Shown piece by piece: positions 57,798-64,000 of a stretch of 64,000 nucleotides of DNA. The notes beneath the pieces were generated by a model. The model was given only the letters and a program-made list of their open reading frames with translations. It made no database searches and had not been told where the DNA came from. The position numbers and the translations under genes were made by a program. Source of the DNA: Hydrogenovibrio sp965140365 (GTDB lineage Bacteria > Pseudomonadota > Gammaproteobacteria > Thiomicrospirales > Thiomicrospiraceae); NCBI GenBank assembly GCA_965140365.1, contig OZ223196.1; one strand, written 5' to 3'. Positions within the stretch are counted from its first letter, which is position 1. Every line of letters starts with the position of its first letter.

Positions 57798-59564
57798 ATG
57801 AAACAAGCGATTCTGAATCAGATAAAAGACCGATTGGTATTCTGTTACGGCGATAGCGTCGGGCAAGAAACGTTCGAGCGTGTCAGCGAATTGTTGGCGG
57901 ATTCGGCCGACGGCGACTTCCACGACTCGCGCTGGTCGCAGGAAGATGTGCTGCTCATCACTTATGGCGATACCTTCCTGCGTGACGGCGAAAAACCGCT
58001 GGAAACCCTGCATGATTTTCTGAAAACTCATGTCAAGAAAGCCATCAATAACGTGCATATTCTGCCGTTTTTCCCATACAGTTCCGACGACGGTTTTTCG
58101 GTCATTGATTATCAACAGGTCAATCCCGATTTAGGGGATTGGCCGGATGTTGAAAAAATCGGTGAAGATTATCATCTGATGTTCGATTTTGTCGTCAATC
58201 ATATTTCGCGTGAAAGCCTTTGGTTCACCCATTACAAAGCGGATAACCCGCCGTACAACAAATTCTTCATTGAAATGAAAGGTGACGAGGACGTTTCTCA
58301 GGTCACGCGCCCGAGAAACACGCCTTTGTTGGTGCCGGCTTATACCCACCACGGACGAACCTTGGTGTGGGCGACCTTCAGCGCCGATCAAATTGATTTG
58401 AATTTTGAAAACCCCGATGTCTTGATTAAGATGCTGGAAGTGCTGTTGCTGTATTTACAGAAAGGCGCTCGTATTATTCGACTCGACGCCATCGCCTTTT
58501 TGTGGAAGGAACTGGGTACCAAGTGTATTCACTTGCCACAAACCCATGAAATGGTGAAGTTGTTCCGGGATGTGATGAGTTTCGTCAAACCGGAAAGCAT
58601 TTTGTTGACCGAAACCAATGTGCCGCATGCCGAGAACCTGTCGTATTTCGGCCATCAGGACGAGGCGCACATGGTGTATCAGTTTGCGTTGGCACCGTTG
58701 GTGTTACACGCCTTACACCGTGGAGAAGGGCATTATCTGACCGATTGGGCCATGTCGTTGGAACCGCCACCGGAAGGCTGTACTTTCCTGAATTTCACCG
58801 CTTCGCACGACGGCATTGGGGTGCGTCCGGTGGAAGGCATTCTGCCCGAGCGAGAAGTGGAAGATTTAATCACCAGTATGCACCGTTTGGGCGGTTTCGT
58901 CACCACCAAGTCCAACCCGGATGGTTCGGAAAGCCCTTATGAAATCAATATCGCCTTGTTCAGCGCCTGCCGGGAAACGTACCACTCCAACGGCCCGGAT
59001 CAATGGCAGGTGGACCGCTTCATCTGTTCCCAGAACATTATGATGACCTTGCAGGGGATTCCGGCCTTTTACATTCACAGTCTGGTGGCGACGCCGAACG
59101 ATTTAAAGGGCGTGGAACAAACCGGGCGAACGCGCTCCATCAACCGCCGCCGCTGGGATTACGAATATCTGCTGGCGCTGGTGGACAGCGGACGCACCTC
59201 GAATGCCGAAGTCTTGAAGCGAATCACCAATATTTTGCAACGCCGTAAAAAGCACAAGGCCTTCCATCCGGACACCCCGCAGAAAGTCTTGAATTTGGGT
59301 AGCGACTTTTTCGCGCTGTGGCGGGATGCCGAGGATTTGCGCTTCCCGTTGTTGGCGATTCACAACCTCACTAACGACATTAAATTGATTAATCTCAGCG
59401 AAATCGAGGGGATGGATCGTTTCTCCTACTGGGTGAACCTTCTCGATAACGGTGGGGTGTCTCACGCCGAAACCAAATATGTTTTACAGCCGTATCAATC
59501 GGTGTGGTTGATGCCGGAAACGGTGGATGATGTTTCAGCCCTTTGGGCGCCTTATACCGACTAG
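57798..59564 (+). CDS. Glucosylglycerate phosphorylase (GH13 sucrose-phosphorylase-like)
   Basis: 588 residues. Retaining phosphorylase of the GH13_18 type. The (beta/alpha)8 barrel has FDFVVNHIS, nucleophile region RIIRLDAIAFLW, acid/base region ESILLTETNVPH and stabiliser NFTASHDGIGVR. Next to gpgP-gpgS the likely substrate is glucosylglycerate, yielding glucose 1-phosphate and glycerate, as for E. coli YcjM-type enzymes. Sucrose phosphorylase remains an alternative. A glycerate kinase at the window edge would use the second product. Confidence 0.88.
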   Translation: MKQAILNQIKDRLVFCYGDSVGQETFERVSELLADSADGDFHDSRWSQEDVLLITYGDTFLRDGEKPLETLHDFLKTHVKKAINNVHILPFFPYSSDDGFSVIDYQQVNPDLGDWPDVEKIGEDYHLMFDFVVNHISRESLWFTHYKADNPPYNKFFIEMKGDEDVSQVTRPRNTPLLVPAYTHHGRTLVWATFSADQIDLNFENPDVLIKMLEVLLLYLQKGARIIRLDAIAFLWKELGTKCIHLPQTHEMVKLFRDVMSFVKPESILLTETNVPHAENLSYFGHQDEAHMVYQFALAPLVLHALHRGEGHYLTDWAMSLEPPPEGCTFLNFTASHDGIGVRPVEGILPEREVEDLITSMHRLGGFVTTKSNPDGSESPYEINIALFSACRETYHSNGPDQWQVDRFICSQNIMMTLQGIPAFYIHSLVATPNDLKGVEQTGRTRSINRRRWDYEYLLALVDSGRTSNAEVLKRITNILQRRKKHKAFHPDTPQKVLNLGSDFFALWRDAEDLRFPLLAIHNLTNDIKLINLSEIEGMDRFSYWVNLLDNGGVSHAETKYVLQPYQSVWLMPETVDDVSALWAPYTD

Positions 59565-59582
59565 GCGGATAAAAGAAACTCG

Positions 59583-59592
59583 CCAGGCCTGG
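59583..59592. repeat. CCAGGCCTGG copy after the phosphorylase gene
   Basis: Exact copy (12-bp palindrome GCCAGGCCTGGC) 18 bases after the stop, followed by GAAATGTGGTTTTTG. Confidence 0.9.
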
Positions 59593-59610
59593 CCGAAATG
59601 TGGTTTTTGA

Positions 59611-59620
59611 CCAGGCCTGG
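59611..59620. repeat. Second CCAGGCCTGG copy in the same gap
   Basis: Exact copy 28 bp after the previous one, followed by ACGTTTTTATTG. The pair may form a double terminator. Confidence 0.9.
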
Positions 59621-59654
59621 ACGTTTTTATTGTTTGACGGTGTCAAACGCAGTT

Positions 59655-59678
59655 GCACTTAAACGACTCGCACTTAAA
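59655..59678 (+). promoter_or_regulatory. Paired GCACTTAAA repeats before the ATP-grasp gene
   Basis: GCACTTAAA at 59655-59663 and 59670-59678, a 15-bp period, 22 bp before the ATG. Candidate regulator or duplicated leader element. Confidence 0.35.
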
Positions 59679-59699
59679 TGCAGAAGGTGGACATAACAG

Positions 59700-61151
59700 A
59701 TGAATAAACCGCTTTTGAATTACCCGATCAACAACTTTTACGATGAAACCATGGAAGCGCCGGATACCCCGCGTGCTTGTGCCCGACAATTCATCGACCA
59801 GTTGCAGGATTACAGCATCAAGGATTTTGTGGAGTTGCAGAGCAACGCCAACACCACCATCGCGGAAATGGGCATTTCTTTCACCGTGTACAGCGACAAG
59901 GGCAATATCGACCGTCTTTGGCCGTTTGACGTCTTCCCGCGCATCATCGATGCCGATGAATGGGAAACGGTGTCCAAGGGGCTGAAGCAACGCTTGACCG
60001 CCTTGAATATGTTCATCGAAGACCTGTATAACGACCAACGCATCATCAAAGCGGGCATCGTGCCGGAAGAAGTGGTGTTGTCCTCCAAGGATTACCGTCC
60101 GGAATGCAAGGGCATGAAGCTCAAGCATGGCGCCTGGGCGAGCATTTGCGGCTCCGATCTGGTGCGCGGTGGCGACGGCACCATTTACGTGTTGGAAGAT
60201 AATTTACGGGTGCCGTCCGGCGTGTCTTATATGCTGGAAAACCGCGCGGTGATGAAGCAGGTGATGCCGGAAGTCTTTCATGACATCAACATCATGCCGA
60301 TTGACCATTATCCGACGAATCTGTTGTCGATGTTGAGTTCGTTGTCGCCGAACGAGTCGCCGATTCCGGAAGTGGTGGTGCTGACGCCGGGCATTTTCAA
60401 TTCCGCTTATTACGAACACGCGTATCTGGCTCACGAAATGGGCGCGGAGCTGGTGGAAGGCAGCGATTTGGTGGTGTTGGAAGACGACTGTGTTTACATG
60501 AAAAACATCGACGGCTTGAAGAAAGTCGATGTGATTTATCGCCGCATCGACGACGCCTTCCTGGATCCGGAAGTGTTCCGTGAAGATTCCGCCCTGGGCG
60601 TGCGCGGTTTGATGCGCGCTTGGAGAGCCGGAAACGTTGCCATCGCCAATGCACCAGGCTGCGGCGTGGCGGACGACAAGGTGGTGTATTCCTACGTGCC
60701 GGACATTATTCGCTTCTATTTGGACGAGGAGCCGCTGGTTCAGAACGTCCCCAGCTATCTGTGCAGTGTGGAAAAAGACAAACAATATGTGCTGGAGCAC
60801 TTGAATGAATTGGTGGTCAAACCGGCCAACGAATCCGGCGGTTACGGGTTGTTGATTGGGCCGAAAGCGTCGGAAGACGAAATCGAACAATTCCGTCAAC
60901 TGATTCAGGAAAACCCGCGCAATTACATTGCCCAGCCGACCTTGAGTCTGTCGACGGTGCCGACCTTGTGCGACGATGCGGTGGAACCGCGTCATGTCGA
61001 TTTACGACCGTTCATTTTGCAAGGACAGAAAAGTTATGTGACAGCCGGCGGTTTGACGCGTGTGGCGTTGACCAAAGGGTCGTTGGTGGTGAATTCTTCC
61101 CAAGGTGGCGGCAGTAAGGACACCTGGATTGTCAAATCGGAGGATGGCTAA
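59700..61151 (+). CDS. Circularly permuted ATP-grasp type 2 protein
   Basis: 483 residues of the CP_ATPgrasp_2 family (formerly DUF404/DUF407). The conserved blocks are RLWPFDVFPRIIDADEW (about 72-88), LNMFIEDLYNDQRIIKAG, and GGDGTIYVLEDNLRVPSGVSYM-type sequence near residue 165. The C-terminal part carries VVKPANESGGYGLLIGP and LSTVPTL. ATP-grasp enzymes form amide bonds, and these are predicted to make or modify small peptides. It is directly followed by its usual partner, an alpha-E protein, with no gap. Confidence 0.92.
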   Translation: MNKPLLNYPINNFYDETMEAPDTPRACARQFIDQLQDYSIKDFVELQSNANTTIAEMGISFTVYSDKGNIDRLWPFDVFPRIIDADEWETVSKGLKQRLTALNMFIEDLYNDQRIIKAGIVPEEVVLSSKDYRPECKGMKLKHGAWASICGSDLVRGGDGTIYVLEDNLRVPSGVSYMLENRAVMKQVMPEVFHDINIMPIDHYPTNLLSMLSSLSPNESPIPEVVVLTPGIFNSAYYEHAYLAHEMGAELVEGSDLVVLEDDCVYMKNIDGLKKVDVIYRRIDDAFLDPEVFREDSALGVRGLMRAWRAGNVAIANAPGCGVADDKVVYSYVPDIIRFYLDEEPLVQNVPSYLCSVEKDKQYVLEHLNELVVKPANESGGYGLLIGPKASEDEIEQFRQLIQENPRNYIAQPTLSLSTVPTLCDDAVEPRHVDLRPFILQGQKSYVTAGGLTRVALTKGSLVVNSSQGGGSKDTWIVKSEDG

Positions 61152-62093
61152 ATGTTGTCGAGAGTAGCGGAAAGAGTTTATTGGTCGGCGCGTTACATTG
61201 AGCGTGTCGAAAACACCGCGCGCTTGGCGCGAGTCCATTCCCAATTAATGTTCGACTTGCCCAAAGCGGTGAAGTTGAACTGGTACACGCTGGTGCAGAT
61301 CACCAGCAACGAAGCCTATTTTGAAGAAAATTACGACGGGCGTAACGAAAAAAATTGCATGACCATGCTGCTCAGCGACCGGAATAATCCGACCTCGTTG
61401 ATTTCATCGCTCTGGTGGGCGCGGGAGAATATGCGCACCACCCGTGACATCCTGCCGCGTGAAGCCTGGATTCACATCAATGAACTGTACTTGATGGTGA
61501 AGGAAAACCAGGAAGATTTTCAGTCCCGCAGCAAGCGTAATCAACTGTTGGCGAAAATCATCAAAGCCTGCCAGGCCTGGTCTGGCATGATGTCCAGCAC
61601 CATGAGCCAGAACACCACCTACCGATTCCTGAAACTGGGTATGGGCATTGAACGGGCGGACATGACCACGCGGATGCTGGATGTCGGCGGCTTTTTCGTG
61701 GCGCAGGCCAGTGATGAGACCGAAGAACAACCCTATGACAGCATTTTGTGGGTGAACCTATTGAAATCGGTCAGTGCCTATTTCATGTACCGTCAAAAAG
61801 TGCAGGTGGACATTCAGGGCCAGCAGGTGGTGGACTTTTTGATTCACGACCCGGAGTTCGCCCGTTCGGTGAATTATTGCATTGACATGGTCAAAGGCCT
61901 TGTCAATAAGCTGCCGAATACCGACGGCTTGATTGCGGATTTGGAAGCGCTGGAAGCTTTTACCCGTGAAAACGAGTCCTTTGAAGTCGGTTCGATGGCC
62001 TTACACGATTATCTGGATGCAGTACAATTAAAGCTTTCGTCCATTCACACGAAATTCTATGAAATTTGGTTCAACCCCAAAGAAGTCGCTTAG
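61152..62093 (+). CDS. Alpha-E domain protein
   Basis: 313 residues, mostly helical, beginning MLSRVAERVYWSARYIERVENTARLARVH, the diagnostic start of the alpha-E (formerly DUF403) family. It starts at the base after the ATP-grasp stop. Family members almost always accompany that enzyme, often with a transglutaminase-like gene or the proteasome-like Anbu peptidase, neither of which is in this window. A CCAGGCCTGG copy is read as Gln-Ala-Trp. Confidence 0.92.
   Translation: MLSRVAERVYWSARYIERVENTARLARVHSQLMFDLPKAVKLNWYTLVQITSNEAYFEENYDGRNEKNCMTMLLSDRNNPTSLISSLWWARENMRTTRDILPREAWIHINELYLMVKENQEDFQSRSKRNQLLAKIIKACQAWSGMMSSTMSQNTTYRFLKLGMGIERADMTTRMLDVGGFFVAQASDETEEQPYDSILWVNLLKSVSAYFMYRQKVQVDIQGQQVVDFLIHDPEFARSVNYCIDMVKGLVNKLPNTDGLIADLEALEAFTRENESFEVGSMALHDYLDAVQLKLSSIHTKFYEIWFNPKEVA
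61571..61580. repeat. CCAGGCCTGG copy inside the alpha-E gene
   Basis: Exact copy, read as Gln-Ala-Trp. Confidence 0.9.
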
Positions 62094-62129
62094 AATCGTG
62101 CGTATCGATAACGATTTGGAAGCAATTTA

Positions 62130-63230
62130 ATGAAACGCATGTTTTGCAAATGCGGGCAGGAGATATTCTTCGATAATCTCTACTGCGCCGCTTGCGGTCG
62201 CGATTTGGCCTATGACCCGAGCATCGGCACCATGTGGAGTGGCGAGGTACGGAGTGATTCGCGCTTTTACCCGCACACCAGCGATGGCACCAAACTGCCG
62301 AGCTTTAAGATTTGTAATAATCGCTATTCGGTGGTGAATTGCAACTGGCTTATCAGCCCCGAAGACGAGGGCAGTTGTCAGTGTGTGTCCTGTCGCACCA
62401 CACGGACGATTCCGGATTTGAACTTGCCGAAAAACCCCAAGCGCTGGCGGATTCTGGAAAGAGCCAAACGGCAATTGATGTACACCTTGTTGGATTTGAA
62501 GTTGATGGACCCGCAAGGCGCGCCGGGGCATAACGTCCTGCGTTTCGACTTTCTGGAAGACCAACGCAGTAACCCGAATGTCGCGTTGGAACATGTGTTG
62601 ACCGGCCACAGCAATGGTTTGATTACCTTGAATGTCGCGGAAGCCGATGAAGGCTTTTTGCATGTGATGAAAGAACAGATGGGCGAACGCTATCGCACTT
62701 TGCTGGGGCATTTTCGTCATGAAGTCGGCCATTATTTCTGGCATGAAATCATCGAACAGGAAGGGCTGTTGGAGGCCTTTCGTGAGGTGTTCGGCGATGA
62801 ACGCGCCGATTACGACGAATCCCTCAAAGCCTATTATGAAAAAGGGTCGACATCGCACTGGAAAAGCCAGTATATCACCCCTTATGCCAGCAGCCATCCG
62901 CATGAAGATTGGGCGGAAACCTGGGCGCATTACCTGCACATGGTGGATACGCTGGAGACCGCCGTCAGTTATAGTTTGAGCGTGTACGAACCGCGCCGCA
63001 ATGATTTCGATGACTGGTTCAGCGAATGGAAACGGGTATCGCAAGTGATGAACGCCCTGAACCGCAGCATGGGGTTGGCTGACCCGTATCCGTTTATTTT
63101 ATCGCCGGTCGTACAAGGCAAACTCCGTTTCATCGATGAAGTGGTGGACGCCCATTTTTACAGACAATCGTTAGAGGAGAATGCTCGTGCAAACCAAATC
63201 AGTCGACAACATTCGCTGGACGGGATTTAA
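62130..63230 (+). CDS. Zinc-binding metallopeptidase family protein (DUF2248-like)
   Basis: 366 residues. The N-terminal zinc ribbon is built from MFCKCGQEIFFDNLYCAACG, and further cysteines lie in NCNW...SCQCVSCRTT. The catalytic helix is FRHEVGHYFW (HExxH, about residue 198), and a likely third ligand is in WAETWAHYLH. No signal peptide, so cytoplasmic. Close to the ATP-grasp/alpha-E pair, a peptide product of that pair could be its substrate, which is an inference. GGAAG precedes the ATG. Confidence 0.87.
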   Translation: MKRMFCKCGQEIFFDNLYCAACGRDLAYDPSIGTMWSGEVRSDSRFYPHTSDGTKLPSFKICNNRYSVVNCNWLISPEDEGSCQCVSCRTTRTIPDLNLPKNPKRWRILERAKRQLMYTLLDLKLMDPQGAPGHNVLRFDFLEDQRSNPNVALEHVLTGHSNGLITLNVAEADEGFLHVMKEQMGERYRTLLGHFRHEVGHYFWHEIIEQEGLLEAFREVFGDERADYDESLKAYYEKGSTSHWKSQYITPYASSHPHEDWAETWAHYLHMVDTLETAVSYSLSVYEPRRNDFDDWFSEWKRVSQVMNALNRSMGLADPYPFILSPVVQGKLRFIDEVVDAHFYRQSLEENARANQISRQHSLDGI

Positions 63231-63233
63231 ACT

Positions 63234-64000
63234 GTGAAAACCGTTCTCGTCGCCCCCGATTCGTTTAAAGGGTCTTTATCCGCAGTGGACTTTTGTCGCA
63301 TCGTCGAACGCGCCGGTCAGGGTGTGGCCGATGGCCTGAACTTCATTTCCCGCCCCATGTCCGACGGTGGGGAAGGGTTTGTCGAATCCATCACCTATGC
63401 CGGGCTGGCTGAATCGCATGAAGTGATTGTACAAGACCCGTTGGGACGCCCGGTGGCCGCCAAATTCGGCTGGCAGCCAGAGTCTCGAACCGCCATTGTC
63501 GAGATGGCGCAGGCATCCGGGCTGCCGAGATTAGCGAAGCATGAGTTGAACCCGATGGCGGCGTCCACTTACGGCACCGGTCAAGTTTTGGCCGCGGCGA
63601 TTCGTCTGGGCGCGGAAAAAATTATTCTCGGGTTGGGCGGCAGCGCCACCAATGACGGCGGAGCCGGTGCCTTGCAGGCGTTAGGGTTCGATTTTCGAAA
63701 TGCACAAGGCGACTCGCTGGCGTTCGGTGGTGGGGCCTTGGTGGAGCTGGATCACATTGCACGAAATGCGCCAGGCCTGGTGAAAAGTGACTTAAACCAG
63801 ATTGAATGGGTGATTGCCTGCGACGTGTCCAACCCGCTGTTGGGCGAGCAGGGGGCGACAGCGGTGTTTGGGCCGCAAAAAGGCGTGGATGAAACCAGCG
63901 CACCGATTCTGGAAGCCGGTTTGAAACAGCTAGCCAAGGTGATTGAAGCCGACTGGGGCAAACGCATCGAGCATTTGCCGGGTGCCGGTGCGGCGGGCGG
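63234..64000 (+). CDS. glxK: Glycerate kinase, 3' end beyond the window
   Basis: Partial: 255 codons from GTG 63234, open at the window end. MKTVLVAPDSFKGSLSAVD, RPMSDGGEGFVES, STYGTGQVLAAAIRLGA and LGLGGSATNDGGAGALQALG are hallmarks of the GlxK/GarK family, which phosphorylates D-glycerate to 2-phosphoglycerate. It starts four bases after the metallopeptidase stop. It would consume the glycerate released by the phosphorylase. The ATG-less GTG start is chosen because the family begins at this residue. A CCAGGCCTGG copy is read as Pro-Gly-Leu. Confidence 0.93.
   Translation, partial: MKTVLVAPDSFKGSLSAVDFCRIVERAGQGVADGLNFISRPMSDGGEGFVESITYAGLAESHEVIVQDPLGRPVAAKFGWQPESRTAIVEMAQASGLPRLAKHELNPMAASTYGTGQVLAAAIRLGAEKIILGLGGSATNDGGAGALQALGFDFRNAQGDSLAFGGGALVELDHIARNAPGLVKSDLNQIEWVIACDVSNPLLGEQGATAVFGPQKGVDETSAPILEAGLKQLAKVIEADWGKRIEHLPGAGAAG
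63771..63780. repeat. CCAGGCCTGG copy inside the glycerate kinase gene
   Basis: Exact copy, read as Pro-Gly-Leu. Confidence 0.9.

Noticed and set aside
56457..58115. Long reverse-strand open frame of about 550 codons
   Set aside because: It lies opposite gpgP, gpgS and the phosphorylase, which have clear family motifs. Its product has no recognisable domain and reads like the antisense shadow of codon bias.
62127..63044. Reverse-strand open frame of about 305 codons
   Set aside because: Antisense to the zinc metallopeptidase, whose HExxH and zinc ribbon support the forward reading.
1011..63780. CCAGGCCTGG copies as CRISPR repeats or a mobile element
   Set aside because: Spacing is irregular, there are no regular spacers or cas genes, and no transposase or longer shared flanks apart from the arm symmetry.
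52738..64000. Accessory cluster as a genomic island or prophage
   Set aside because: No integrase, transposase, flanking repeats or phage genes are visible. Composition does not change clearly by eye, and the iterated palindrome continues through it.

Overview
The window looks like an ordinary chromosome segment of a motile marine gammaproteobacterium. Gene order supports this: prfB-lysS, nadB<>rseC-mucD-lepA-lepB-rnc-era-recO-pdxJ-acpS, trxB<>ftsK-lolA-rarA-crcB-serS, and a polar-flagellum block fliOPQR-flhB-flhA-flhF-flhG-fliA-cheY-cheZ-cheA-cheW. Gene content and composition would fit the Thiomicrospira/Hydrogenovibrio group, but that is an inference. No rRNA operon, insertion sequence, prophage or CRISPR array was seen; two tRNA genes are present. 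Genes are dense and read on both strands.

Layout. 1-5.2 kb: folD, then an AraC-type regulator divergent from three genes with export signals (cyclophilin-like protein, cupin/carboxymuconolactone-decarboxylase fusion, Tat-type zinc alcohol dehydrogenase). 5.2-12.5 kb: a DUF5610-like protein, prfB with its programmed frameshift, lysS, ygfZ, a lone CheW-like gene and nadB. 12.5-20.9 kb: the rseC-to-acpS housekeeping run, without the rpoE-rseA-rseB genes usually found in front of it. 21-39.7 kb: flagellar export, flagellar placement and chemotaxis genes, including a reverse-strand block fliK-cheW-cheY-STAS-fhlB and a forward block cheR-cheB-MCP. 39.7-49.7 kb: small genes, FKBP isomerase, trxB, ftsK-lolA-rarA-crcB-serS, tRNA-Ser(UGA) and tRNA-Arg(ACG). 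49.9-52.5 kb: a large lipoprotein of unknown function. 52.7-64 kb: an accessory cluster.

The 52.7-64 kb cluster is the most interesting functional unit. It encodes an ANTAR-type RNA-binding regulator with a degenerate receiver, an EAL phosphodiesterase, and a four-helix membrane protein that shares a sensor-like domain with the EAL protein. These are followed by what appears to be a full cycle for the compatible solute glucosylglycerate: a phosphatase, glucosyl-3-phosphoglycerate synthase, a GH13 phosphorylase and, at the window edge, glycerate kinase. A circularly permuted ATP-grasp enzyme, an alpha-E protein and a zinc metallopeptidase lie between the phosphorylase and the kinase.

The most striking non-gene signal is the 10-bp palindrome CCAGGCCTGG. 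I count 16 exact copies, against well under one expected by chance. Nine lie between genes, several as cores of perfect 18-24 bp palindromes that look like bidirectional terminators. Seven lie inside genes, in only two of the three possible reading frames.
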